Source: Termitomyces sp. T153
Taxonomy: Eukaryota > Basidiomycota > Agaricomycetes > Agaricales > Lyophyllaceae
Assembly: GCA_018296165.2 (NCBI GenBank)
Contig: JACKQL020000060.1
Location: 62,001-126,000, forward strand
Direction: 5' to 3'
DNA: 64,000 bases
Positions 43,526 through 54,989 of this stretch are shown here, piece by piece (within the stretch, counting starts at the first letter, position 1; each line of letters starts with the position of its first letter). The notes beneath the pieces were generated by a model, which had not been told where the DNA came from, did not search any database, and saw only the letters and a list, made by a program, of their open reading frames with translations. A program made the position numbers and the translations under genes.

Positions 43526-43708
43526 TTACTCTATGTTGCGTGAAGCTAACTCGTCTATGACTTCCATGGTGTATTCTCCGAGGCTCTCTGTCACACCTAA
43601 GATTTCAGGGAACTCGTCTGCAGCGCTCAGAGCCCACTCAGCGGGGGCAGTGAAAGATAGAGTCGCGAGGGTGGCGACAACGAGGAGGACGGTGCTGATA
43701 GAACGCAT
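43526..43708 (-). CDS. Small secreted protein, type I copy 4
   Basis: Sixty codons are open: Met-Arg-Ser-Ile-Ser-Thr-Val-Leu-Leu, signal peptide to Phe-Thr-Ala-Pro, then Ala-Asp-Glu-Phe-Pro-Glu-Ile-Leu, ending Ile-Asp-Glu-Leu-Ala-Ser-Arg-Asn-Ile-Glu at GAGTAAGT. It has exactly the length of copy 3. The second-exon sequence at 43,441 carries a one-base deletion relative to copy 3, so the shared Cys-x-x-Gly ending would be out of frame here. The 5' leader (AGAGCAGCAAGTTTCC) and UTR intron are present upstream. Confidence 0.65.
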   Translation of the reverse strand: MRSISTVLLVVATLATLSFTAPAEWALSAADEFPEILGVTESLGEYTMEVIDELASRNIE

Positions 43709-44100
43709 TCTGGGCTCGATATCTATAGGAAATGAGTTTTTGATTTCGAAAAAGTTCAAGTTATTACTCTTACTTGAGAAGAGGATGAACGATGATATGA
43801 TGGGGGGAACACAAGCAAAAGATCTGAGGAAACTTGCTGCTCTGGGTGGCCTCTTTATTGAAAAAAAAATATGCGCAAGCTTTGATATATGATAGATCAA
43901 CTTACATACCCCTCTCCCCTGACCCTTGTGATACTTATACTACAGCACTTTCTCGTTATTATAGGAGAGTCATGCAATTCTAGATATCTACAACTTGAGC
44001 TAATCTGAGTACTCTGCAAAACTTGATTTAGGTCCTCCATTAAACCAACAAAGAACACAGCTCTGATTGTTAATGGGTTGCGGTTCACATGTTAATAGGG

Positions 44101-44218
44101 GTGCACGGCCGTAATACAATCACGGCACAGCAAATCTACGGCCATAAACCGTAAAATACGGCTACGGTAGAGCTTGTGTTATTTGAAGAAATATTACAAC
44201 GGATCAGGATTGGGCGCA
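44101..44218. repeat. TACGGC-rich short repeat, copy 2
   Basis: It matches 42,625-42,780 with an internal deletion: GCCGTAATACAATCACGG, AAAATACGGCTACGG, ACAACGGATCAGGATTGGG. It marks the distal end of the SSP array. Confidence 0.7.
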
Positions 44219-44472
44219 GAATATCTACGCGATAGATGGTACAGTTACGACGTACAGCCCTAGAAGTGCAATGTCATAGTGATAGTGACAGCGCCTCAAG
44301 AGGATACGGTCAACCGAACACTGTTCACGGTACCAGGCCCTGAGCCCTGCGTTATATCTACTACTTGTCATAGCTCGGCTCTCTTCAGAGCTACTTGTTA
44401 TAGACCCAAAAAAGTGGGAGGGAATTATGCACGTTTTACTTACCTCAATCATAGATAATCTACATCTGTTTG

Positions 44473-44815
44473 TACTTGGCCTCACTAATGGTTCGCGTCG
44501 CCAAAGTCGTTCCTGTCATCACCTCCTTCTAGTGTATATGCAGAATGCACGGGCCGCCCTAAAACCGCCTTCACGACATTGTGTGTTATACATAACCTGA
44601 AATCGAAGCGCGTAATCATCATCCTCATCAATCATCACGTCGCTCTCGGAGATCGTGTTTTTACTTAGCCTCACTAACGTTCGCGTCGCCGAAGTTGTTC
44701 CTGTCACCACTTCCTTGCACTGTATATGCAGAATGCACGCACCATCCTGAGACCGCCTTCCCAAGTGTAATCGAAAGCGCGCGATCAATCATCACGTCGG
44801 ACTGAAAGCTCGGAG
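44473..44815. repeat. Direct duplication, period about 187 bp
   Basis: CCTCACTAATGGTTCGCGTCG ... GTATATGCAGAATGCACG at 44,480-44,560 recurs at about 44,669-44,740 with few changes, followed in each case by AATCATCACGTCG. It lies 250-590 bp upstream of the PWWP gene start and may belong to its promoter region. A minus-strand frame of 89 codons covers it but has no recognisable domain. Confidence 0.7.
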
Positions 44816-45060
44816 ATTCCGACACACGCACAGACCCACGCGCGTGACGTGCGTGGGAACATGATCAACCGAAGCCCGCGGCCGTTTGTTGTTTGTTGAT
44901 TTGACCGCAAGTGTGGGGTTTTTTTTCCCTTTCTTCTAAACCCACACATTTCGCATTCCGTCCAATCATTCTCGCGAATTTCAACTCTAACGGGGTCCTA
45001 GATTTATCTTCCATAAAACACTAGGCGAAGATCCTCAAAAAAACACAAGGAGATTGGATT

Positions 45061-47387
45061 ATGAGCAGAAAATCAGGAAAATCGGGGCCGAAGGATAAGG
45101 AAGTCGCGACGTACCACGAGCGCGATATCGTCCTTGGAAAAGTTCGCGGGTTCCCTCCTTGGCCTGGCATGGTGCGTCTCCTCACAGAAAAAGTAGAAAC
45201 TGAATATAAAAAATAAGATCAGGTTGTAGACCCCGACTCCGTCCCACCCGCTGTCCAACAAGAACGTCCAGGCAAAAAATCAAATTTCTACTGTGTACAG
45301 TTCTTCCCTGCCGGTGACTAGTGCGTTGACTTTCCTCATCTGAGCCCAACACCAACACTACTAACGCATTGACGCACAGCGCCTGGCTTGTTCCAAAAGA
45401 TATATCCAAGCTCCAGCACGTCGAGATCGAAGCGTACATCAACGAGCCGTACAAAAAGTCTGGGGAGCTGCTGGCGGGATATCGTACGGCGCTGGACCCG
45501 GCTGCGTGGGAGGCGAGACGCGCGGAGGCGTTGGCTGCTGCTGCTGCCGATGATGACGATGATGATGGTGACGACGACGACGACGATGGGGAGGAAGGGA
45601 AGGGGGAGGGAGAAGTGGATGAACTTGCGGAGGACGGGGGGGATGGCGGGGGAAAGAAGCGGATGGCGGGGAGGGGGATGAAGAGGAAGAGGGAGAGCGA
45701 GGGGCGGACGCGAAAGGGGCCGAAGGAGAGAGAGCGCGAGGCCAAGGCAAAAGCCGCGCCCAAGACGCCCAAGGCAAAGACCGCACCCAAGGCCAAGACG
45801 AAGCAGAGAAAAGGCAAGAGCGCGGCGATGGTCGAGAGCGAGGACGAGCGCAGGGGCGACGCCGACGACGATGCCGATGGCGAAGGCGAGGTCGTCCCCC
45901 ACAGCAACAAGGCCGCCAGCCCTCCGCCTGCAAAGAGGCAAAGGAGAGAGGACGATCCAGATGATTGTGCGTTGCTTGGCCGATTTTTTCCTCCCTCACT
46001 AATCCATCCACAGCAACCATGCAAGGCGACCCAGAAGCAATCAAAGTCCGTGACTGGCGCCACAAGCTCCAAAAAGCATTCTTGAGCGCCAAGAGCACCC
46101 CTGATGACTCGGTGCGTGTCTCTGATTTCTTTCATAGCGCACGATGTCTTGCGTTGTCCCTCGTTCATACTTTTGATTTAAACCCTAACCCTAACGTTCC
46201 CCGCCCGCGATGCCGAGGCTGGGTCCTTTACGTCGTGCGTCGTGCGTTTCTGAGGGGTTCCCGTGTTGGGGGCATGTGTGCGTCCACGCCGTTGGGGCGA
46301 GGGAAACTTTTGTCTCGTTTTTGATATTCTGGTTCTCGAGTCTTTCGTTCACTTCTTTTCCGTTCCTTCTTGTTTTGCTTTTTTCTTCTTCTCATCCCGA
46401 TGGTGGCTTGTGGCAGCGGTCCACCCTCTCTTGATCTTATGATTTCTAATTTACCTGCCTACCGGTTGGTAGGTCGAGGTCGAGGTCGAGGTCATAATCT
46501 CGTATATCCGCATCCCATCCAATCTTCGATAACACCTACCTTTCGTTTCCTTCCTGTACCCATTTGCGTCGTCTTTTCACTTCAAAGGGGGATTTTGTCA
46601 ATTTTGTAACCCTAACCCTAACGATATACGCACCCTCTGGCATTTCTTTTTTTTTGTACTTTGTGCCAAGCCGAGGCGCGAGGGCAGGTGTTTTCTGTGT
46701 CTTTGGAGTATACGGTGCTGTGTGCGCTACTTTTTCGCGTTTCCTCTTCCTCTCGTTTTTTTTTCTCGTCATCTTCCGCCCACCAACCCCCACTAACCCC
46801 CTTCGCAGGACATGCCAACCCTCGACACCCTCTTCACCACCGTCGAGTCCTACACCACCATGACCGTTGCCCACCTCCAATTCTCCAAAATCGGCAAAGT
46901 GATGCGACACATCACGTTGCTGGAAGACCGGCGCGTGCCGAGGGATGGGGAGTTTAAGTTTAGAGCGCGCGCGCAGGCGTTGGTGGAGAGGTGGCAAAGT
47001 GTGTTGGGGGCTGCGAAGGAGGGGAAGGAGGGCAAGAGGGAGGAGAGGAGGGCGGAGGGTGGTGCTGTCAATGGGGTTGAGGCGGTGAACGGGAAGGATG
47101 AGGAGGGTGTGTCGCCGACTGCGCCGGCGTCGGCGAGCGCGCCAAAAAGTGATGTGAATGGTGTGCCTGATGATGATGGTGAGTCTCTGCGCCTTCCCCT
47201 TGGTGACACGCCCTGACACGGAACCTACACAGTGGATATGACCGCGCATACGGACGCTGATGCGCCGGGTGAGGCGGATGGAGAGGGTGATGTGTCAGGA
47301 CAGGCGGATGCACCGGGAGAGGCAGAGGATAGTGCTATGGCTGAAGCTGAGGCTGAGGCTGAGGCTGAGGGGGATGCGGATGTGTAG
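45061..47387 (+). CDS. PWWP-domain chromatin protein, six exons (472 aa)
   Basis: I join 45,061-45,171, 45,223-45,320, 45,380-45,966, 46,014-46,111, 46,809-47,178 and 47,233-47,387; all junctions keep phase and give 472 residues. Residues about 19-95 form a PWWP domain (Asp-Ile-Val-Leu-Gly-Lys-Val-Arg-Gly-Phe-Pro-Pro-Trp-Pro-Gly, then Val-Gln-Phe-Phe, Gly-Asp-Tyr-Ala-Trp-Leu), a reader of methylated nucleosomes. A run of Asp/Glu and then a Lys/Arg-rich linker follow. Residues about 268-365 are helical, with Val-Arg-Asp-Trp-Arg-His-Lys-Leu-Gln and Phe-Ser-Lys-Ile-Gly-Lys-Val-Met-Arg, like the LEDGF/TFIIS-N class. The tail is Ala/Glu-rich. Intron 4 is long (697 nt) and contains telomere-like motifs; the others are about 45-60 nt. 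Nuclear location is inferred. Confidence 0.85.
46112..46808 (+). other. Long intron of the PWWP gene with two telomere-like motifs
   Basis: The intron starts GTGCGTG and ends CTTCGCAG. CCCTAACCCTAAC occurs at 46,183-46,195 and again at 46,610-46,622. Between them is (GAGGTC)3 at about 46,473-46,492 and pyrimidine-rich sequence. Neither strand has a supportable ORF. Confidence 0.75.
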
Positions 47388-48169
47388 GCGAGCTTGGACG
47401 CATCGCATCGCATCACGACTCTGTCTGTTTTGTGTTTTGTCCCTGACGCTGAGTACCACCGCAACCGCAACCGTACCATGCATCCCAAGATCTCTCAAGG
47501 AAGAAAAAGAAATTCGCTCGAATTCCTCCCCCCTCCCCCAGGCCGATCAGTTATGTTATTTCGATCTTGTCGATTTTTTTTGTTCTTTTTTTACTCCTCG
47601 CTCTTGATCTTTGTCTCGCCCTTCTACGTTGCACGTTTCATCCATATTCCCCAAATCCTCCTTTTTTTCGGTTTTATCGTTCTCACTTGACCTACCCGAT
47701 CCAAATCCTCTCCTCTCCTAACACACATACATCCATAACATAAATAACATAACATACATGGGGTTGACTCCGCTCATCTTCTATCGTAATGTTCCTTTTC
47801 CTTGTTTTTCCACTTTCTACTTTTACTTGTTACTTGTTACTCCTACTTTTACTTGACGTACCTCGTGCCTTCCTCGACTCATTTCCTTTATTTTTTTTTT
47901 CTGCATTTGGCTGAGATTTCTGTGATAAGTAGAAGCGTAAAGCGGGGGACGGAGCCGGATGCATGTAGGTGGCGGGATGTTTTTGAGATCGTGCTATGCT
48001 ATGCTATGTTGTGCTTGGTCCCCCTCGTTTTGGTCTGTCGTTTTGGTTCTGTAGGCGGTTCGTTCAAAATTATTTATTTACTGCACACACGTGTCCGCTT
48101 TCCTCTTTCTTTCTTTTTCTTCCTTCTTTTTTCACCCTTCTCTTCTTTCTTTCTCTATCTTGTAAGTAA
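47388..48169. other. 3' flank of the PWWP gene
   Basis: Pyrimidine-rich, with several T runs, and no coding signal. A short CTATGCTATGCTATG run lies at 47,995-48,008. It probably holds the 3' UTR and terminator of the PWWP gene. Confidence 0.4.
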
Positions 48170-48610
48170 TTGAACTGGAAGTTGACCTGTACCGGTATGA
48201 GTATATATTGTATATGCCGATAACGAGGATTATACTCTTCTTTTCGTGTGCTACCGCGGTCGAGTTGGGCTCTACTAGTACTAATTCTGATCCCGTGAGT
48301 TACTGAATTCAATGAGGTTGTAAGGCACGCCTGATCGATATCGAAGAACACTTCGAGTTGATTTTCTTTTGTTCTCTCACTTCACTTCTTGGCTGAGGAT
48401 GGTTCTCATAGAGAGGTCTGAAGAGGCCTGATTGGTATTGTTCCAGAATCCAGAGGGAATCTTTTTTCGTGCGTGGACATCGTGGATTAAAGGGTAATGT
48501 GAGCCTGGAACTTGCACCCAAGTACGTCTTCTTGCCGGAGTTCTGAACTTCCCAAAGCATAAAGAGAGCACCTGATTCCACTCCGAGTCGAGCAGTCTCT
48601 CTCCCTGCAA
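48170..48610 (+). repeat. Upstream copy of the lectin 3' flank
   Basis: From TAAGTAATTGAACTGG to CTCCGAGTCGAG this stretch matches, in order and with gaps, 50,414-50,820, which lies directly behind the lectin gene. Shared words include AACACTTCGAGTTGATT, CTCACTTCACTTCT and CCAGAGGGAATC/CTAGAGGGAATT. A lectin paralogue may once have stood upstream. Confidence 0.7.
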
Positions 48611-48998
48611 CCTTGGATTCTACATACTCACGACCATACCAATCGAATACTTCAAGGCATTTAAAAAAGCTTCAGCGCTTCTACTTGCGAAAACACAGCT
48701 GGTTGATCTGGTTCAGCATTTTACTCGGATTACAGGTAATGAGTGTAATGAGTCCTAAAAGAGGAAAAAGATGCTAGGAAAGCGGCACGGCATAGTCGTA
48801 TCACCTGTTACCCGGAAATGAAATTCGAAAGGTTCGTGATACGGATTAGATCGAGTAGGACTGTAGAATAGACTTGACCGTAGCAGCCTAACTGACATCG
48901 GGCAAGCTTGTTCCTCCCCTAACTTACAAGAAACAATCGGTACACGGAAAGTCAGAGGCCGGTTAAGCGAAGGTCCGATTGAGTAGAGTCGCAATCTG

Positions 48999-49009
48999 CA
49001 TATAAAAGG
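48999..49009 (+). promoter_or_regulatory. TATA box of the lectin gene
   Basis: CATATAAAAGGCC lies 36-46 bp before the ATG at 49,045. The short distance implies a very short 5' UTR. No other strong core element is visible nearby. Confidence 0.6.
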
Positions 49010-49044
49010 CCTTAACAGACTATCAATACTAGCCCCAGGAAAAC

Positions 49045-50317
<1,273 letters not shown>

Positions 50318-50413
50318 TTGGTTTTCGCGTGAATCGTGATGCATGGCAGCCTCTTTCTTTGTACGAACAACTTATGATCATCATCTATGAAAACCTTCCT
50401 CAGATGTCATTAG

Positions 50414-50820
50414 TTTAGTAATTGAATTGGTATCTGACGTACCGGTACGCATATATGTTATATATGCTGGTAACGAGGTTAGAACACTTCGAGTTGATTT
50501 CTTGTTTCCTCACTTCACTTCTCAACTTATTGTGCATTCTGTCGACGCGGTCGGTTGCAGGAACACTTCGAGTTGATTTCTTGTTTCCTCACTTCACTTC
50601 TCAACTGACGGGGGTTTTTCTAGATAGGTCTGAGGTACGTACCTGATTGGCATTAGTCCGGCCCAAACTAGAGGGAATTCAGTCGCCGATTGTTCCTGCG
50701 TAGACGTCGTGTCGGATTGTTGATCTGAGGCTTGCACTAAGTACGCCTTCTCGCCGAAGTCCTGAAATTCCGGAAGCTTAAAGCTAAGGGCCCCCTGACT
50801 CTGAGTCGAGAAACCTTCCA
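50414..50820 (+). repeat. Lectin 3' flank, duplicated at 48,170
   Basis: The block contains an internal tandem duplication (GAACACTTCGAGTTGATTTC at about 50,480 and 50,561, period about 80 bp). The left copy at 48,170-48,610 has only one such unit. The rest aligns up to the words CTGAGTCGAGAAACC and CTCCGAGTCGAG. Confidence 0.7.
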
Positions 50821-51365
50821 CCCAATATACTCATTCATTATGTATGTATCTATGTATGTACTTTGCGGACTGACTCGATTTCTCGGGCTGGGCACATTAA
50901 TCTGAAGAAGACATTCATGCCAGCGGAGGTACTCAACTGTGGTTTCTTTACCGCGCATTGAGGCCCGCATAAGTTGTATCAAACGAGCCAAAGCCTCAGC
51001 ATGGGATAGGATAGGACTTGATTGTATGGGCCATCGCAAATGCGCCGTAATCGAGATCTATCTGATCAGAGATCCGGCGCTGGCAATTGTTTGTAATCTT
51101 AATACATCATTACTATTTTCGTATATATAGCACCATACTTAAGTTGGTGGTTTTGTTCTGCATTCCTTCAGGTCAATTGTGTCCAAGCATTCCAGTACTG
51201 ATGTCATCTCATTCCTCGTTGGCGCTGAATCGACATACTATTAGCATGTAAAATGACTATCAGCAAAGTAGATGACACCCTTAAGTGTATGTCAAATCAT
51301 GTATCTGTGTATTTCTATGGAGTATGGGATGCTGCCGTGCATGGTCGATTATAGTAACATAGTAA
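50821..51365. other. Intergenic, no feature seen
   Basis: No coding or repeat structure found apart from a short ATGTATGTATCTATGTATG run near 50,840. Confidence 0.4.
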
Positions 51366-51369
51366 CATC

Positions 51370-51566
51370 ACATCAGGAAGACAGAGCATGATCAAGGACA
51401 TGATATGGCATGATCAAAGATGATCACAAGAAGCCTTCCAAGAATCAAGGAGTTCTCCCAGAAGAGTCGTTGCAAGAACCACATCAGGAAGGCAGAGCAT
51501 GATCAAGGACATGATATGGCACGATCAGAGATGGTCACAAGAAGTCTTCCAAGAATCAAGCAATCT
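51370..51566 (+). repeat. Direct duplication upstream of the 7TM gene
   Basis: ACATCAGGAAGACAGAGCATG ... CTTCCAAGAATCAAG at 51,370-51,455 recurs at 51,480-51,565 with few changes; the period is about 112 bp. It lies 125-320 bp upstream of the ATG at 51,690. Confidence 0.75.
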
Positions 51567-51689
51567 TTGCTTTCGGGGATCAACATATCTGTTTATCATT
51601 AGCATCCAAGAATATCGAGCCGAAATAATCTATATAAACTGATCCTCGCCGATGGGTTACAGCGTCTCAAGCCTACCAATCTATCGAGC

Positions 51690-52819
51690 ATGAACACTAT
51701 CGACGAGATCTTTGGTGCTTTCCTCTCCGGAGTGATTCCAGATGCTTGGTGAATTTCAATCAATGCTTAGTCACCCTTTTACAAATCAAAGTGGTGACCA
51801 CAGGCTGTACGGTCTCATCTGCATCTTATCCTATCAATATTATGTGAATTTTCGTTCTGACGGAAGAGGCACAAAGCTACTAGTAAGAGGCCATAGCCTC
51901 TGCTGTTCAGTAGAATTTACTCTTTGCAGGTAGCTTGGATGGCGTACGATAATCTCGATGTATCCCGATACAATAAATACTTATTGATGCCATTGCAGCG
52001 CGCTGCAGCTCTTCAATGTGTGAGTCCTTATCAAAGATCCTATCGTCTCCACGACATATCAAAGCAGCGTTGTCGAATCAAAGGCAGTGTATTACTATTT
52101 TAGTGGGTCTCTGTACTATGGTACGCTTTCGCGGCTGCCTGTGATCTCGTTATTGCCGCAGTACAAGTCGTGTTTCTTCATCAGCACCGATCGGGTCTAC
52201 CTCGGTTAATTTTGAACTTGAACGAAAACCAATCCTGCTCACCGAACTCAATCGACAGGACCAATCGCCTCATAAAGATCCTAAGTCTTTACATTCTAAG
52301 TACTGGACTTTTGACAAGGTTGTTCATATAAGTGACGTTTGATGTAATCTAACGATTTTTTTAGTATCGCTGCCATTATTGAATGAACATCAGTAAGATG
52401 TGAAGGAGCTTCTTATGTTTTCCTCTACTAATGATCTTTAGTTAGCGGCGATAGGGTTCAACTTCCCGCTTATATTTCTAAGTGTCGCTATACGAGCCTG
52501 TGAGTACCTTTCTATAGTTGCTCATACTCTGACCAAACCATTTAGTATACGTGGCCTCGTTTCTTGCTAAGTGAGCCCTTTGTCGTGGTGTACTAGCTCC
52601 GCGTTATTCATGGGGAACATCAGCTTGGATTCACGCCGCATTGTACATGGGATTGACAATGATTCTCGAACGCTGGGCTCGTATCGTCCCGAAATGACGC
52701 ATGACAGGGTCACCAATACGTCAGGGCTTGTATTCAGGGAATCGATGGTATCGTCAGAACAAAATGAAGTTCACACTCTCCGAAGTGACATGTCGAAATT
52801 TTTAGTGAGTCTTCGTTGA
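51690..52819 (+). CDS. DUF6534-like 7TM membrane protein, possibly damaged
   Basis: The start Met-Asn-Thr-Ile-Asp-Glu-Ile-Phe-Gly joins across an intron (51,749-51,803) to Leu-Tyr-Gly-Leu-Ile-Cys-Ile-Leu, a usual first membrane segment, then a second intron (51,883-51,929). Later exons give Cys-Asp-Leu-Val-Ile-Ala-Ala, His-Arg-Ser-Gly-Leu, and Leu-Ser-Thr-Gly-Leu-Leu-Thr-Ser. The end reads Leu-Tyr-Val-Ala-Ser-Phe-Leu-Ala-Asn and Asn-Ile-Ser-Leu-Asp-Ser-Arg. All recall the DUF6534 family of Agaricomycetes (membrane proteins of unknown role). The central exons (about 52,030-52,140) and the stretch after Ala-Ala-Ile-Ile-Glu (52,383) cannot be joined in frame by me, so a pseudogene is possible. 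Confidence 0.55.
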
Positions 52820-52919
52820 GTTGACGACATGTCTTTGCAATACTCATCATTGTATCTAAGCACCAGGATGTTGTCATTCCAAGTAATGTTTTTCGGAAAG
52901 TCTGATTGCCTCCCGCCAA

Positions 52920-54060
52920 TTATGAATTTTGCGAGCTTCTTAGTGTATCTAATATACCTACAATGTTTGATTGATGCTTAGGAAAGATGAAACAAAGATA
53001 TTTACTAGATCTATGATGTTACTCTTATGCTTATTTTTGACATCTCAGATGACTTGTTCCTCCTGCTCAACACATCATTGGATCTTCCAAAATAAATGCA
53101 ACCTTGGGTAAAGATGAAGGTGAGAGAGTCAAAGATGGCAAGTTGTATTGTGATAGGATATCAAACTTCTAGAGCACTTATATGCTCTCTGGTCCTCCTG
53201 GCTTCCATAAGTCACATGGGGTGAGATCTTTTTCAGTCAGATGCATGGCTGCAATGAGGGAAAGAAGTTGATTTTGAGGTAATTGAAGTGAAATGTGAAT
53301 GATTTGAATAAATGTGTGAACATCAGAACTGAATGGTAGACTTCTTCATTGTGCAAGTATCTAAGAGGGAACTTTTAGACATCGGTCCACTTTAGACCAT
53401 GAACCTGTCAATGTTGAAAAGAGAGATTATAAAATGTAAACTGATCTATGTGGGAATGGGTTGAAGATAATGGATCACAAATAAAAGGGACTTGAAGATT
53501 TCCTGTCCCACTTCCAAGGAAGATAGATTCTCTGTTACTGGTCAGAATTTTTGAGGCAATGGATTTCCAAAGAGCAAGGCTTGATATCAAGGGTATGTGT
53601 AACAAAGCATCCTGTAAAGGCCTCCCTTATACAAAAGTAAATTACTACAATTGAAGAATTTGACAGCACCTTCTGGTGCTGCTCATATATACTGGGGATA
53701 CTTGCCTCACCTTGCATACATGTAGTTAAAATCAATAGATTGGTTTGCAGCAATGCCCTCAAAATTTGCTCCTCTTCAGTTATGTGAAACAGCAATGTCC
53801 TCAAAATTTGCTCCCTTTCCAGCTATGTAATTGTGACATCCTCAAAATTTGCAGGTGTGGTATCATGATGAATTGACAAGTGGACACAAGATGTCAAGGG
53901 AAGCCAGTCCATTCCGCTCTGTCAATATGGCATCATACAGTTCAAAAACAGTCACTTTGGTTGTATATACCAGGGTGGATTGGGGTACTTCCATTACATT
54001 CCAGTAACAGTTTACCAACTATCAACAGATCAAGAAAGTGCATATAAAATAGACCTGTAT
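52920..54060. other. AT-rich region without supportable genes
   Basis: Short frames only. A short word, CCTCAAAATTTGC, recurs three times at about 53,757-53,850 with spacing of 45-50 bp. Low CpG suggests decayed repeats. Confidence 0.4.
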
Positions 54061-54089
54061 GCTTGCAGAACAAACAGTACTACTATCCT

Positions 54090-54435
54090 GGTATAAATAT
54101 GGGCAGCTTGTTTGTAGATGCCAAGGTAATGACTGAACATTTGAATGTTATGCTGATAAATGTATATCAGGTGATGTGTAATCTGCATCTCCAGCAACTA
54201 ATTTCATAATCATATTGTGTTATTCTGATTTATTACCTTTTTATCATAAAAGTTATATATCATGGTATATGTACAGGCAGATTGTTTGTAGCTGCCTAAG
54301 CTAAGTAATGAGTAAATGTTCAACTGTCAAATGCTGATGTCTGCATATCCATTTATCTGTAATCATGTCTCCAGCTACTGATTTTGTAATCATTCTGTAA
54401 CCATGTTGTTCTAACAACTGTTTATTGTAAAAATA
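54090..54435 (+). repeat. Diverged tandem duplication, period about 170 bp
   Basis: A unit starting TTGTTTGTAGATGCC at 54,108 and containing CATCTCCAGCAACTAATTTC and TGTTATTCTGATTTATTACC recurs from TTGTTTGTAGCTGCC at 54,280, with CATGTCTCCAGCTACTGA and TTGTTCTAACAACTGTTT. It is AT-rich and non-coding. Confidence 0.6.
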
Positions 54436-54779
54436 TATCTTATGTGATAATTCATCTGTGTGAACTGAATATTGGAAGATGGACCAAATTAGTTGGAACA
54501 AACTTTATACTCGAACTTGCAAGTACTTGACATATAGCACTTAATGACCTGCTTATCTAGCATTTGCTTTCATCACTTTTTTCCTTTCTAATGCATCTGA
54601 CTGGCCTTTATCAGTGTCAGGGGATGTCCCATTCCCCTCTGTCCTGTTCTCCCTCCTTATGTTTTTCTGCATTCTCCTTTGATTTCCCTGTCTGCTGTTT
54701 CCAGTTTCAGCCCTCAGGCTGCACCAGTTCTCTGTCTGTAATTCAGACAAGTGTTGCCAATTCACATGGTTAAGTGTTT

Positions 54780-54967
54780 TTTTCAGAAGCCCTAGAGTAA
54801 ATTTTCCAAACACTGGCATTGGGGATCCTTAGACTTGTTCTCTTTGGATTTCCCTCTGCCAAGTGAGTAGCTAGAGCTCTAAAACTTCTTGTAGATGCTG
54901 AATAGACTTTGGATCTCCCTCTGCCAGTTGTGTGACTGAGCCACAGCCTCCAGACATTGCTCTTACA
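54780..54967 (-). repeat. LTR-B fragment, inverted
   Basis: It matches, in reverse complement, 32,472-32,640 (GGATCCTTAGACTTG, CCTCTGCCAAGTGAGTAGC, TGGATCTCCCTCTGCCAG, ending GCTCTTACA). It is the TGTAAGGGC-end half of the LTR. Confidence 0.7.
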
Positions 54968-54989
54968 ATCAGCCTCCTGACATTGCAAT

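Larger units (their letters stand above)
38355..44218 (-). repeat. Tandem array of a two-gene SSP module
   Basis: Four type I SSP copies start at 38,940, 40,576, 42,222 and 43,708. Three type II copies start at 39,917, 41,595 and 43,096. They alternate on the minus strand, giving a repeat period of about 1.64, 1.65 and 1.49 kb. The upstream flank of a fourth type II copy is left at about 38,355-38,480. Type I upstream regions share a GCGCATATTTTTTTTCAATA block, a leader with CAGAGCAGCGAGTTTCC, and a 5'-UTR intron. Type II upstream regions share GGCAGGAAGACAGAAC. The array lies between transposon debris and the host PWWP gene. Confidence 0.85.

Noticed and set aside
45182..46168. 328-codon minus-strand frame, rich in Ser, Pro and Ala
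   Set aside because: It is the antisense shadow of the PWWP gene's low-complexity exon 3 (Asp/Lys-rich codons read backwards) and crosses three of its introns. The plus-strand model has consistent splice sites and a PWWP domain.
46183..46622. A true telomere or subtelomere junction
   Set aside because: Only two CCCTAA units occur at each site, both inside a spliced intron with coding exons on each side.
46536..47249. 237-codon minus-strand frame
   Set aside because: It lies opposite PWWP intron 4 and exon 5, is dominated by Arg, Leu and His from CpG-rich antisense sequence, and has no domain.
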